A stretch of 39,364 nt of DNA from Bacteroidota bacterium (lineage in GTDB: Bacteria; Bacteroidota; Bacteroidia; Chitinophagales; Chitinophagaceae), in assembly GCA_013289175.1 (NCBI GenBank), contig JABDAN010000022.1, forward strand, positions 1-39,364, in the 5' to 3' direction. Position numbers and translations under genes: made by a program. Within the stretch, counting starts at the first letter, position 1; each line of letters opens with the position of its first letter. Of this stretch, positions 8,707 to 17,758 are shown in pieces. The notes below the pieces were generated by a model. It had not been told where the DNA came from, ran no database searches, and worked only from the letters and a program-made list of their open reading frames with translations.

Positions 8707-9651
8707 ATGAAGAATATAAAAATTGCGAGTGCTCAGTTTGAAAACCGGTCCGGCGACAAGGACTATAATCTATCGGTCATCGAACGGATATCTGGGGAAG
8801 CGGCTAGGGCGGGTGCGGATGCTATTGCCTTTCATGAGTGTTCTGTGACGGGATATAGTTTTGCCAGAAAACTAAACCAGGATCAAATGCTGGCCCTCTC
8901 GGAAACCATTCCTGAGGGAGAAAGCATCCGACGCCTGCAATCCATCGCCCAAAAAAACAATATCGCCATTCTGGCCGGTCTCTTTGAAAAAGACGCCGAG
9001 GATGATATTTACAAAGCCTATGTATGTGTGGATAAAACCGGGCTCCTGGCAAAACATCGCAAATTGCATCCCTTTGTCAACAAACATATCCTGCCCGGGA
9101 ATTCCTATACCATATTTGAACTCGGAGGATGGAAATGTGGTATCCTCATCTGTTATGACAATAACATCGCTGAAAACGTTCGGGCCACCAAACTGCTGGG
9201 TGCCGATATTATTTTTATGCCCCATGTCACCATGTGTACGCCTTCTACCCGCCCGGGGGCGGGATTCGTAGATCCGTCCAAATGGGTGAACCGGGAAACG
9301 GATCCCACTTCCCTGAGAATGGAGTTTGACGGACTCAAAGGAAGGTCCTGGCTGATGAAATGGCTCCCGGCACGTGCCTACGACAATGCCGTTTATGCTA
9401 TTTTCTCTAACCCGATCGGGATGGATGATGACCAGTTGAAAAATGGTTGCTCCATGATCCTGGATCCCTACGGTGATATCCTGGCTGAATGCCGCTCTTT
9501 CTCTGATGAATTTGTGATGGCCACCTGCACCCCCGAAAAACTCGGACTGGCCGGCGGTTTTCGGTATTTAAATGCACGGCGCCCGGAATTATACCGAGAG
9601 ATCATCGGGCAACCCCATGTTGGGGAGCAAAAAGTTTCCTGGCTTGAATGA
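8707..9651 (+). CDS. Carbon-nitrogen hydrolase (nitrilase superfamily amidohydrolase)
   Basis: The 314-residue cytosolic enzyme should hydrolyse a non-peptide C-N bond (amide, carbamoyl or nitrile). The Glu-Lys-Cys triad is visible: E44 in AFHECSVTGY, K119 in KHRKLHP and C149 in GILICYDNN. The remaining landmarks of the fold, such as ARAYDNAVYAIFSNP and MILDPYGDILAE, are in the correct order. An insertion of about 35 residues (around 178-212) between the CYD strand and ARAYDN may shape the substrate pocket. The substrate cannot be named. It stands alone, with a convergent VOC gene 69 bases downstream. Confidence 0.9.
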   Translation: MKNIKIASAQFENRSGDKDYNLSVIERISGEAARAGADAIAFHECSVTGYSFARKLNQDQMLALSETIPEGESIRRLQSIAQKNNIAILAGLFEKDAEDDIYKAYVCVDKTGLLAKHRKLHPFVNKHILPGNSYTIFELGGWKCGILICYDNNIAENVRATKLLGADIIFMPHVTMCTPSTRPGAGFVDPSKWVNRETDPTSLRMEFDGLKGRSWLMKWLPARAYDNAVYAIFSNPIGMDDDQLKNGCSMILDPYGDILAECRSFSDEFVMATCTPEKLGLAGGFRYLNARRPELYREIIGQPHVGEQKVSWLE

Positions 9652-9720
9652 ATGAAATTGAATTCAAAGATGAGATAGTATGGAATGATGCTCACTGATC
9701 AATCCCCGGAGACAGTTTAC

Positions 9721-10155
9721 CTATTCTTGCTCCATGAACATCCATCGCTGTCCTTCTAAATCTTCCGCCCGGTATCGCGTACCCGGTCCGCCGGTTTCAA
9801 TGGCTGAAAGAATCGTCGCTCCCTTGGCTTTTGCCCGGTTAAAATGACTCTCAATATCCTTCACATAAACCAAAACCCCATTGATGATATAGGGAATGGT
9901 GTACATTTTAGCCGATATTGCACATTCCTTTCTTAGTCTTGCCGGGCTGATATAATCCGGCGTGGGTGATGCCAACATAATAATACTTTCTCCCAGGGCT
10001 ATTTCACCATGTGTTAATCGACCCGTATCATCCAGCCACTTTGTTTTTTCAGCAAAGCCAAACGCTTCACAGAGCCAGTCCAGGGCGGCGACGCCGTTTT
10101 CATAAGAAAGCATGGGTATAATTTGCTGCAGCATATTTTTATGGATTTGCCTCAT
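9721..10155 (-). CDS. VOC-superfamily (glyoxalase/PhnB-like) protein
   Basis: This is a protein of 144 residues counted from ATG 10155, which I prefer over the longer reading from 10230 because AAAGGA lies 10 bases upstream and the fold begins right after it. QQIIPMLSYENGVAALDWLCEAFGF is the opening beta-strand and helix of PhnB-type VOC proteins. THGEIALGESIIMLASP and a C-terminal EDLEGQRWMFMEQ match the paired beta-alpha-beta modules. Such proteins often act in antibiotic resistance or as metal-dependent lyases, and nothing here fixes the substrate. It is monocistronic and convergent with the nitrilase gene. Confidence 0.8.
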   Translation of the reverse strand: MRQIHKNMLQQIIPMLSYENGVAALDWLCEAFGFAEKTKWLDDTGRLTHGEIALGESIIMLASPTPDYISPARLRKECAISAKMYTIPYIINGVLVYVKDIESHFNRAKAKGATILSAIETGGPGTRYRAEDLEGQRWMFMEQE

Positions 10156-10365
10156 AAAATTAATTCCTTTACCACAAAAAAGCCTATTGTAAATTATTCT
10201 ACCCGTGTCTGTACAAATGTGCCAGAACAATCATGACGATCAAAACAACAATGAATATTTTGTTTTTCACACGAAAGATAAATTATCGAAGTTCCCTTCA
10301 AGTCTGTGAATAGCAGTTACAACCGGAATATCAGCCGAATCCAACCAACTTTTAGTCAGGGATTC

Positions 10366-10623
10366 TCACTCGCTCACAAAGTTCCCTACTACGCATTCAA
10401 CGAACTTTTCTCTTGGGTGTGGCGCTTTGACCAGCGAACAGCAATGCTGAATGGCACGCATAATGACCTGCGGAGATTTTAAAGGATAGTGTTTTTTTAG
10501 TTTGTCAGCCAGGTAATCTACCTCCCACCGTTCCTGGCAGGAGAATTTGGAAGCATCTCTTTCATCCTTTATTTTGCGATTGTCATAGGAAGTCCATTCT
10601 TCCAATAGTATAGCATGTGGCAT
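10366..10623 (-). CDS. Small hypothetical protein, 85 aa
   Basis: I do not recognise this family with confidence. The protein is hydrophilic, without a signal peptide or membrane segment. The block DNRKIKDERDASKF followed by QERWEVDYLADKLK recalls DUF3606-type small proteins (a basic RDRxRI stretch, then a YEVxYW-type helix), but the match is loose. The frame starts with ATG at 10623. Coding character, not homology, supports it. It lies alone between the VOC protein and another small orphan. Confidence 0.5.
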   Translation of the reverse strand: MPHAILLEEWTSYDNRKIKDERDASKFSCQERWEVDYLADKLKKHYPLKSPQVIMRAIQHCCSLVKAPHPREKFVECVVGNFVSE

Positions 10624-10726
10624 GAGCGATAATTTTAACCTAATTAATTAAAAATGAAAGCCCGGCTAAGAGTAGCTGGGCAGTGCACTACAAAATCAGA
10701 ATCATATAAACACCACCTAAAAATCG

Positions 10727-10981
10727 TTAACCGGACAATAATTCGTAATCCGTAAACCATTTAATGATAATATTATAGAACTGATCAAACTCCTTGGTCG
10801 ACTTCGGCTTATAAGGCGAAAGACGATTACCTGTTTCAATGACTTCTAAATAATCTCCAAACTGATCAGCGTGGTCAGGATAAGATATCCTGAAAACTTT
10901 CTTGCCATTTTCAAGGGGCATGCGTTGACAGTAACCACTATGCAGGTTGTCATTAAATACGTATCGGAAAGCTTTTTCCAT
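10727..10981 (-). CDS. Small hypothetical protein, 84 aa
   Basis: No family is recognised. The protein is soluble, mixed-charge and rich in aromatic residues (about ten Tyr and Phe), with a C-terminal FDQFYNIIIKWFTDYELL helix-like segment. It starts at ATG 10981. Its neighbour on the same strand is another small orphan about 100 bases downstream, so the two may be independent transcripts. The call rests on length and protein-like composition. Confidence 0.45.
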   Translation of the reverse strand: MEKAFRYVFNDNLHSGYCQRMPLENGKKVFRISYPDHADQFGDYLEVIETGNRLSPYKPKSTKEFDQFYNIIIKWFTDYELLSG

Positions 10982-11216
10982 ATGTAAACTTGCAAAAAAC
11001 AGGGGCTGGTCTACTCAGAAATTAATAGAAATTGGAGATCATGAAGGTAGTCGAGAGTGTATAGATCCCTGTTATACGCTTCTTGAAAATTGTTGCATAA
11101 TTCACACATTTCTGCCTTTCTATATCCCTTATTAAACTGTTTATAATAGCAAACCGCAATCGAGCCGGTTTTTATGGGTATATTGCAGGTTCCCCCCCAA
11201 ATATTAATTCGAAAAT

Positions 11217-11777
11217 TTGAAGATATTCATAAAAAATATGGTGTGCATCCGTTGCAAAATGGTCGTCAAAAATGAATTAGAAAAGCTTGGTCTAAAATAT
11301 TCAGTGGTGGAATTAGGGGAAGTCGACCTTTTTGAAGAGATGTCTGAAGCCCAGCATGATGCTTTTAAGGAAGCAATCTTCCGCTCCGGTCTGGAATTAT
11401 TGGATGATAAAAAAAGCGTACTGATCCAAAAAATAAAAAATGTAATTATTGACCTGGTTCATTATTCCGAAGAACCCCTTTCCGTAAATCTATCAGAATA
11501 CCTGAGCAAGAAATTAAACCACGACTATACTTATCTGGCAAACTTATTTTCGGAAGTCGCAGGCCTTACGATTGAAAAGTTTTTTATTATTCACAAGATT
11601 GAACGTGTAAAGGAGTTGCTGGTATATAATGAATTGACTCTTACTGAAATTGCCTATAAGATGCATTACAGCAGTGTCTCTCACATTTCTTTTCAATTCA
11701 AAAAAATTACTGGTCTGACACCTTCTCATTTTAAAAAGCTAAAGGAAAAAAGACGTTCGATGCTTGACAAACTCTGA
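11217..11777 (+). CDS. AraC-family transcriptional regulator with N-terminal HMA-like CxxC segment
   Basis: The 186-residue protein has two parts. Residues 1 to about 65 begin KIFIKNMVCIRCKMVV, a ferredoxin-like heavy-metal-associated style opening with a M-x-C-x-x-C metal motif (C10 and C13). Residues about 80-180 are an AraC/XylS DNA-binding domain: LSEYLSKKLNHDYTYLANLF is the first helix-turn-helix and LTEIAYKMHYSSVSHISFQF with FKKITGLTPSHFKK is the second. The start is TTG at 11217. The first ATG (residue 8) would remove the first beta-strand, so TTG is preferred. It likely regulates a nearby or distant locus in response to a metal or thiol signal. That role is inference. Confidence 0.85.
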   Translation: MKIFIKNMVCIRCKMVVKNELEKLGLKYSVVELGEVDLFEEMSEAQHDAFKEAIFRSGLELLDDKKSVLIQKIKNVIIDLVHYSEEPLSVNLSEYLSKKLNHDYTYLANLFSEVAGLTIEKFFIIHKIERVKELLVYNELTLTEIAYKMHYSSVSHISFQFKKITGLTPSHFKKLKEKRRSMLDKL

Positions 11778-11799
11778 CGAGCAAAGAGATGCCAAAGCC

Positions 11800-12207
11800 T
11801 TATTCATAGCCACTTTTAATCAGCGTCAAAATCATCTTAAACCGGCCATTGGGCTTAATGTAATTGGAAGCATGGGCGGGTATGATGATCCCCATCCCGT
11901 TCTCCAGCTGATGAGGTATTTTGTCAATGACGATCGTGGCTTTGCCATCAACGATTTGTGCAAAGGAATCAAATGGTGAAATTTTTTCCGTCAGTCCCTC
12001 CCCCGTATCAAATGACATGATGCTGATGTTACCTGTCGACTTCTTAATGATTGTTTTTGAAACCACTGAGTTGGTCAGGTATTCTATGATTTCAACTACA
12101 ATATGAGATTTGGCTTTGGTCAACTCATCTGGTTGCATTTTAAGCATATCCGGTTTTACAATTCGCCTACCAATATTTTCCTTTGAGGCCTTACTTTTTG
12201 TCGCCAT
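11800..12207 (-). CDS. Cupin-domain protein
   Basis: This is a 135-residue soluble protein. The second half shows a cupin pattern: SFAQIVDGKATIVIDKIPHQL, then NGMGIIIPAHASNYIKP, ending in a LTLIKS strand. H119-like in IPAH and H103-like in IPHQ could be metal ligands, but the full HxH-E set is not evident. The first 40 residues are basic (KSKASKENIGRR). Small cupins of this type are often sensory or sugar-binding. It ends 22 bases from the AraC gene end (convergent). Confidence 0.65.
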   Translation of the reverse strand: MATKSKASKENIGRRIVKPDMLKMQPDELTKAKSHIVVEIIEYLTNSVVSKTIIKKSTGNISIMSFDTGEGLTEKISPFDSFAQIVDGKATIVIDKIPHQLENGMGIIIPAHASNYIKPNGRFKMILTLIKSGYE

Positions 12208-12289
12208 GTGTAAAGTTTAAAACTCATGAAAGACCGAGCAGCTTAAAAGGTACATCATTCACGCATAGAACCCCGAACTAATATGACAC

Positions 12290-13633
12290 TCAAAATCCAA
12301 TAGCTGCTTCGAAGAGCGTTCCGTAAAATTTTCCTCCATTCAAAATATTGTCCCCTGGGTAGTCTTTGTATTCCTGGTGAACATATTCCACTTTCAGCAT
12401 GATATTCTTGGTTAAAAACCAACCTACAGAAGCGACTTCCCTGTTTATCGTGATGTCTTGGGCAAAACCAGCCACTGCCGAAGTCACCGTGTTATACCTT
12501 GCACCGATCCAGAAGTTTTCCTTGTTTGCGGGGAAACGGTAGATAAGATCCGCAGCATACTGGACGGCTTTACGCATATTCGTTTCAGTGATTGCCCTTC
12601 CTTGCGCATTTTCATAAGTCCCAAAAAACTCAATGCCTTTGCATTTTAAGAAAGTGTTGATCATGACCGTATTGACCTGTTCGGTAAATCCCGGATTAAA
12701 TCTGCCGGAAAATGGGCTGTAATCGTTTTCATTGGAAATCGTTGTGCCATTGGCTACATTCTGGTTTTCCATTACGTAGAAATAATGGGACCCTGTTCGG
12801 TCACCTCCGAATAGGGTATTGTTATTTGCACTCTGATCGGTGTAATAAGAGCCTGTAAACCGGAACCGAAAGTCAGGGGTGAGCTGTTTATCATAACCCA
12901 GTTTAAAGTGATAAGCCGGATCATAGTGGTTCACCTGACCGGTAGTGGAATCTGTTTTAACAGGTGCAACTACCGTCGGATCCAGCTCACCATTTGAAAT
13001 GCCGACCATGCCAAATAGACCGGATTTAGTGTGATAATAGAATTCGGCACCGATTTCGGTAGCGAATTCATCCATTATATAGTTCTCAACAAAGGGATTG
13101 TACAGTGTGCTTCCCCCATCCGTGCGCCGAAAATGTTGGTCGCCATAGTCGATATCAAATTGTCCAATTTTAATTGTGACGCTTTTCATGATATTGTCCA
13201 CGACGGAACTGTGCAGGAACAATAGCTTATCGAACTGAATATAGCCCCCCTTAACCCAGGTGTCTTCATGATGTCTGGAGGAAAGGTAGACCGTAAGATT
13301 TACCCGGATACCATCGGAAAGTTGTGCATCGATATTTAAATTGGCCATAGCCAGGTTAAACCCGTTGGTCAGGGGTATGAGACTGTTGACGTTTCCTTTG
13401 TACGCGGGCAGTAATAAGGTTTGCGCTGTATTTACATCCCGCAGGGTCTGAAAAGTCTGTTCAAAACTTCCACCTATCTGAACATGTAATTTTTTAAAAG
13501 GAATGGTATCGACCTTGGTTGTTTCAAATATGTGCAATCCCGTTTCATCATAGGGCCTGAAAAATTGCATCGAATTTTGTGCCTCTAAGCTCCCCGTAGC
13601 CAAACATGCACATAGCATTAAAATTAGTTTCAT
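12290..13633 (-). CDS. Outer-membrane porin (OprO/OprP-like beta-barrel)
   Basis: The ATG at 13633 gives a 447-residue protein with a clean signal peptide (MKLILMLCACLATGSLEAQ). A longer TTG reading from 13645 would overlap the YceI stop. The mature part has alternating beta-strand pattern throughout: short strands such as VQIGGSFEQTFQ, VTIKIGQFDIDYGDQHF and FRFTGSYYTD, separated by polar loops, and a C-terminal aromatic residue (AAIGF) as in OM barrels. GQFDIDYG-type strands are typical of phosphate-selective porin O/P-like proteins. The transported solute is unknown. It lies downstream of and nearly abuts the YceI gene, forming a pair. Confidence 0.75.
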   Translation of the reverse strand: MKLILMLCACLATGSLEAQNSMQFFRPYDETGLHIFETTKVDTIPFKKLHVQIGGSFEQTFQTLRDVNTAQTLLLPAYKGNVNSLIPLTNGFNLAMANLNIDAQLSDGIRVNLTVYLSSRHHEDTWVKGGYIQFDKLLFLHSSVVDNIMKSVTIKIGQFDIDYGDQHFRRTDGGSTLYNPFVENYIMDEFATEIGAEFYYHTKSGLFGMVGISNGELDPTVVAPVKTDSTTGQVNHYDPAYHFKLGYDKQLTPDFRFRFTGSYYTDQSANNNTLFGGDRTGSHYFYVMENQNVANGTTISNENDYSPFSGRFNPGFTEQVNTVMINTFLKCKGIEFFGTYENAQGRAITETNMRKAVQYAADLIYRFPANKENFWIGARYNTVTSAVAGFAQDITINREVASVGWFLTKNIMLKVEYVHQEYKDYPGDNILNGGKFYGTLFEAAIGF

Positions 13634-13641
13634 AGGTTTTT

Positions 13642-14250
13642 TCAAGATTTTGACTTTTTATATATCAGCGTATAATTTAAAGTGATGTCGTCTCCGGTTT
13701 TCATGGCTCCGAGCATGAACTTTGGCGGTTTTACCTGATAATCGGTCATTTTTAGTTTGTCCGATCCAGTGCAGGTAATAGATCCATCCTTGTTGACGAC
13801 TGCGTAGACATCCATATCTATGTCTTTTGTCACCCCAGCAATAGTGAGTTTACCTTGAGTTTTAATCAGGTATTTGCCCTCTTTTTCAGGCATGATGGTG
13901 GCAGACGTTAATTTGTAATCAATGTCTTTATACTGATCCGTTTTAAGTGCTTTGTAAGCATTTTTGTCTAGACCCTTCTCGCCACTCTTCAGATCTTGCA
14001 CAATTAAGCTAAAGGTTAATGATTTGAGCGAGCTGAGCTGTTGATCACCAGATCCCTTGAATCCGAAATTTGCCTCTCCCGTAGTATTTTGGGCATTCAT
14101 GGTCCAGTTGTGCAGGGTGGAAGTTCCCGATAACCTCATATCAATATCTTTGGTTTGCTCGATGGTATAGGTGGATTGCGCCTGCAAGATTTGCGCAAAT
14201 CCCGACAAGAAAACCGCAATCATCATTAATTTACTCCTGTTATTTTTCAT
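13642..14250 (-). CDS. YceI-family periplasmic lipid-binding protein
   Basis: The 202-residue protein has a signal peptide ending LQAQ (residues 1-25). The YceI lipocalin-like fold follows: STLHNWTMNAQ, LTFSLIVQDLKSGEKGLDKNAY, YKDIDYKLTSA, GKLTIAGVTKDIDMDV and DYQVKPPKFMLGAMKTGDDITL, in the standard order. YceI proteins bind polyisoprenoid or amphiphilic lipids in the periplasm. The gene is first in a pair with the porin. No TAnnTTTG box is found upstream. A second YceI occurs at 19231-19767 with a different barrel neighbour. Confidence 0.88.
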   Translation of the reverse strand: MKNNRSKLMMIAVFLSGFAQILQAQSTYTIEQTKDIDMRLSGTSTLHNWTMNAQNTTGEANFGFKGSGDQQLSSLKSLTFSLIVQDLKSGEKGLDKNAYKALKTDQYKDIDYKLTSATIMPEKEGKYLIKTQGKLTIAGVTKDIDMDVYAVVNKDGSITCTGSDKLKMTDYQVKPPKFMLGAMKTGDDITLNYTLIYKKSKS

Positions 14251-14948
14251 TATTTTTTATTTAAATGGTTGTTAAGAATCCAATATCTCCGATCAATGGG
14301 GATATCAGGCTCCAGTAAAAAGTGCCTTATTTGAGCTGTGCCAGATCAATAGGATGTCATGCGAGTGAATGCCCATGGCTTGAGCAGAACTTTCGGACTT
14401 GTACTGTCCCATTATTTTCCTTCCAAGTGTACTCAAATTTCTACTATGCAAAGCTCAACTTTATCCCCTTACCAACTGTTACACGTTCATGGATATAAGT
14501 TGTATAATTATCACATAGTGAAGAAAAATGGCAGCGCTTTGCTGAATTGGACACTCATTGTGTTCTAACCAAGTATTACCCATGACGATTGACAATTCGC
14601 ACATGACATAACCTGGGTTCAAAAAGAATAATAAGTGAACGCGCGATGTTAATTGAACTTCAACTAGGGACAGTGACTTAAAGTAAAACTCCTTCTATGA
14701 AAGCGTGGGCGAAGGGCAACCGGTAAAAATAAAAAGACTTACCCCTTGGATCCTACATAATCGATCTATGCGAGGCATTTTAAATCCCGCTAAAAGAAAC
14801 GACATAAAATAAATTCGGGGCAAAGAATATAACTAAACGATTTTATTGAACTATCCCGGTTTAACCTGGAATTACTTTAAAATGGATCTTTTTCAATATA
14901 ATCTATTAGGGTAATGAATATTTGTCATGGTAGGTCTTCTCCCTTCTA
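14251..14948. other. Long AT-rich non-coding stretch
   Basis: These 698 bases between two minus-strand genes hold no gene I can support. A 69-codon frame at 14359-14568 on the plus strand has no protein-like character. I found no tRNA, no strong hairpin with T-run and no TAnnTTTG promoter at the start of the YceI gene. It could carry a small RNA or be decayed DNA. Confidence 0.5.
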
Positions 14949-15176
14949 TTAAGAATTGCCGGATTCAACCGAAAGCAAACCACTATACCTTCCAGTATTC
15001 ATGGTAATATGAATCGACTCATTTACGGTTTTACCGCTTATCGAAAGAGGCATATAACGCCTTTCCCTTCTTCTTTTAATTGGTTTTGCGGTTGTTGAAT
15101 TTGTTGGCTGTACGTTATCTTCCTGCTGGCTTTGATCAAGCCTGTCGCCTTCAGTAGTTAAGTTATACCTATGCAT
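14949..15176 (-). CDS. Small basic hypothetical protein, 75 aa
   Basis: No family is recognised. The protein is polar throughout with an Arg/Lys cluster (KPIKRRRERRY, residues about 32-42) and a Ser/Gly-rich tail. It has no membrane helix. The start is ATG 15176. It lies 44 bases downstream of the coiled-coil gene on the same strand. Support is limited to an open frame with plausible composition. Confidence 0.4.
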   Translation of the reverse strand: MHRYNLTTEGDRLDQSQQEDNVQPTNSTTAKPIKRRRERRYMPLSISGKTVNESIHITMNTGRYSGLLSVESGNS

Positions 15177-15220
15177 ATTTGTTTTTAAAAATTTGGAATC
15201 CTCATATCAGATGAATGTCG

Positions 15221-15499
15221 TCAGGCTGTCGGATCTAACTGTTGGCCCATTTTGTTGTCGGTAAAAAACTTCTCCCTATAGGCATCAAATGCTTCGGAGA
15301 GCTCCTTGCATGCTGATAGATTTCCATCCATTTTGTCCTCTAAGTCTGGTAATTTTTGGTTTAAAAGTTCCAGATTCAAAGTGAGGTTGTGTGCGACAAC
15401 CTGGGAAAGTTTTTTCAGGACCGCCGTCTGACTTTGTTCCAAATCTTTCAGTTCGCGCCGAATCTTATCTATTAATTCTAGCTGATGTACATTATCCAT
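15221..15499 (-). CDS. Small coiled-coil hypothetical protein, 92 aa
   Basis: The 92-residue protein is almost entirely helical and acidic, with heptad-like spacing of Leu in LIDKIRRELKDLEQ, VLKKLSQVV and LNLELLNQKLPDLED. It has no signal peptide. The family is not recognised. It sits between the PRC-barrel gene upstream and a basic small protein downstream on the same strand, 152 bases from the first, so operon membership is uncertain. Confidence 0.55.
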   Translation of the reverse strand: MDNVHQLELIDKIRRELKDLEQSQTAVLKKLSQVVAHNLTLNLELLNQKLPDLEDKMDGNLSACKELSEAFDAYREKFFTDNKMGQQLDPTA

Positions 15500-15651
15500 A
15501 CCCTGGTTACTGCAACAACCCGACCACGGTTGCCTTTTTTATCTTTTATTAACATTATCCGAGGCCGATGAAGTCACGACAGGCCTTCGAATACCTGAAC
15601 TGAGATTGTTTTGGGTTCCAATAAAGGCCTGAACCAACCATTAATTCCATA

Positions 15652-16392
15652 TCAGCCCAGAAGTTCGTTTTCAAATTTAGGTTCTGGGTGGGTAAATTCT
15701 GAAGGATTGAGTATCCTGCTGTGTTTCACTTTTTCCATCGAAATATTCAAACGTATTTCTGAATCAGGCCAAGAAATTGATTTAACGTCCTCAACCGGAA
15801 TAATGACTCGATGGTTGCCGACCCAATTTTTCGTGATTACCACGATATATGTCAGTTTCCAAGACTGATCATCGAATATAAAATCTACCACGTGGCCGAT
15901 CTCACCATCTTCGGCATGGATACGATATCCGGTAACCTTGCGGGTACTTCTTAAATGCAGATCATCATCCGCGCGCCTATCATCTTTGTTGATTTCCAAG
16001 GAGATTGTCCGGTCTGAGACCGGACCTGACCCCGATGTTTCCATTGGGCCACATGTATAAAACCCATTGTCCCAATAGGGTTGCCACGGATAATATCCAA
16101 ACAACTCTATTTCCTGTTGACGCGACACAGGTTTGTCGGTATCGATATCCGGGCTGTTTCGAATTTGATCTTTTGATAAGTTGACAGGAAAAGAACCATC
16201 TTCTCGCGGAATTTTCACGATAGCCGTCGGAGATATCAGTACTTTCTGATAGGAAAGCCAATTCCCCGTTTCAACTATAAGATACCTGATCATCCAACTT
16301 TGATCGTCGAAATAAAATTCCTTAACTTTTCCTATTTCCCCGTCCGAAGCATGCAGGCTGAATCCCAAAATACTATATACATTGCGCAGCAT
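15652..16392 (-). CDS. Double PRC-barrel domain protein
   Basis: The 246-residue soluble protein has two PRC-barrel domains. The first is residues 5-75 (LGFSLHASDGEIGKVKEFYFDDQSW) and the second 150-220 (VTGYRIHAEDGEIGHVVDFIFDDQSW). The shared pattern G-x-x-[IL]-H-A-x-DGEIG-x-V-x-x-F-x-FDDQSW shows internal duplication. A linker of about 70 residues contains a Tyr/Trp-rich stretch (FGYYPWQPYW). PRC barrels are found in RimM, photosynthetic reaction centres and many stand-alone stress-induced proteins. This two-domain type is common in bacteria and its function is not settled. It is divergent from the HdeD-like gene across 277 bases. Confidence 0.88.
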   Translation of the reverse strand: MLRNVYSILGFSLHASDGEIGKVKEFYFDDQSWMIRYLIVETGNWLSYQKVLISPTAIVKIPREDGSFPVNLSKDQIRNSPDIDTDKPVSRQQEIELFGYYPWQPYWDNGFYTCGPMETSGSGPVSDRTISLEINKDDRRADDDLHLRSTRKVTGYRIHAEDGEIGHVVDFIFDDQSWKLTYIVVITKNWVGNHRVIIPVEDVKSISWPDSEIRLNISMEKVKHSRILNPSEFTHPEPKFENELLG

Positions 16393-16669
16393 ATTTTATT
16401 TCAAAGGTCCGATTCTCTAACTCAATTATCTTATATGAAAAAGCAATTAAATTGTATAATTCACACATATTGAAAGTCGCAGAAACCTTAAAATGGAAAT
16501 ATCGGAACTTTATTGCTGCAGATGACCGAACTGCTCATACTGGTCGTTTTTGGTGAGTTGGAAAACATCGGAACAAAAAAACGTCCCTTTATCTTACTAG
16601 CTCAATCGCGAATAACCGAAAAAGGAATATGCCAAAGATGAAAAACAACTGCTTAATAATACGGAAGAC

Positions 16670-17215
16670 ATGAAAAATAATAACTATTGGTGGATACTCA
16701 CCTTCGCGGGGGGGCTATTAATCCTGTTGGGGATTTTTTGCTTAGCCAGTCCACTGAACGCTTACATTTTCTTTGTACACTTCTCAGGGATTACGCTGGC
16801 TTTAAACGGGTTGCTGCTCATTACCCTGTCTTATACAAGCGCCAAAACCTATAAAGAAAAAGAATGGCTGACAGCGGAAAGTGTCTTGGATTTTTTCTTT
16901 GCCATTTGTCTCTTGATCAACCCCTTTATAACCTTCATCACCTTTCCATTTCTGATTGGGCCCTGGATGATCGGAAAAGGCGTAATAAAGATTTTGGCTT
17001 CATTGAAACACAAAAATATCAAAGGATGGATTTTTATTCTATCAGGGGGGATTCTATCCATCCTTTTTGGATTGGTCATTATCCTTAATCCCCTGGAGCG
17101 GGGTACTGGCATTACCTTGTTTCTCGGGTTTTATTGCCTGGTAATGGGCGCTTTATACGTGTTCGAGTCCATCCGTTATAAAAAATTGACGGATACCGTA
17201 GACATCATGTTATAA
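16670..17215 (+). CDS. HdeD-family (DUF308) acid-resistance-type membrane protein
   Basis: The 181-residue inner-membrane protein has six hydrophobic helices in three hairpins, matching the DUF308/HdeD layout. Helices are seen at WWILTFAGGLLILLGIFCLA, HFSGITLALNGLLLI, SVLDFFFAICLLINPF, FPFLIGPWMIGKGVIKI, WIFILSGGILSILFGLVII and TLFLGFYCLVMGALYV. HdeD in E. coli is tied to acid resistance at high cell density. In this organism only the membrane topology and family are supported. The neighbouring divergent PRC-barrel gene is also of a stress-linked type. Confidence 0.85.
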   Translation: MKNNNYWWILTFAGGLLILLGIFCLASPLNAYIFFVHFSGITLALNGLLLITLSYTSAKTYKEKEWLTAESVLDFFFAICLLINPFITFITFPFLIGPWMIGKGVIKILASLKHKNIKGWIFILSGGILSILFGLVIILNPLERGTGITLFLGFYCLVMGALYVFESIRYKKLTDTVDIML

Positions 17216-17758
17216 AACACACATGATCTTTTTATCATCTGATGCTTACCCTAGTCCAGATTGATGGGTTGGCATTCCTTCCAACGACATGTAAGTGATA
17301 CGGTGGTACGGATGACTGTTATAAAAAATGGGGAAAAAGCTCGCCATTTATTACTGCTTATCGCCTTTATGACATTCCCCAATTACAAGTATCGGCAATC
17401 GCTTCAAATACCATCGTACAAGTGATCTCACGAAGCAAAGGAATGCGGTGTCAAGCCTGGGTATTTTTTGGATTTAAGCAAGTATGAACTATACAACTTA
17501 ACCATTTAATTATGTACTTCTTATAAAAAAACCAACCTGGGCAGTGGATAATAGTTCCTTGCGCAACTTTAATTTCCCTTTTTACGTACCTCATACCAAG
17601 CAGGCGCTTCCATCTATTAAGGCAATATTGGATTTTCAATTATTGCTTTCCCATATCCACTATCCGGGTTGTTTGTTGCGATAATTTTTTTGTCTTTTAA
17701 TCCCAAGCCATTAATAACCGGTAGTTGGTCACTTTTCAAAAGGGATGAACTGTATTTT
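17216..17758. other. Non-coding stretch before the DUF5723 gene
   Basis: These 543 bases have no supported gene. A plus-strand frame without a start codon is open over 17299-17487 and reads like protein at its end, but it has no upstream continuation. No strong hairpin or promoter motif is evident. Confidence 0.5.

Noticed and set aside
14359-14568. 69-codon plus-strand frame in the long AT-rich gap
   Set aside because: There is no recognisable domain, no promoter or ribosome site, and composition is unlike the neighbouring genes.
17299-17487. Open plus-strand stretch of about 62 codons that reads like a protein tail
   Set aside because: It has no start codon, a stop immediately upstream and no related sequence nearby. 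It may be a gene remnant but could be chance.
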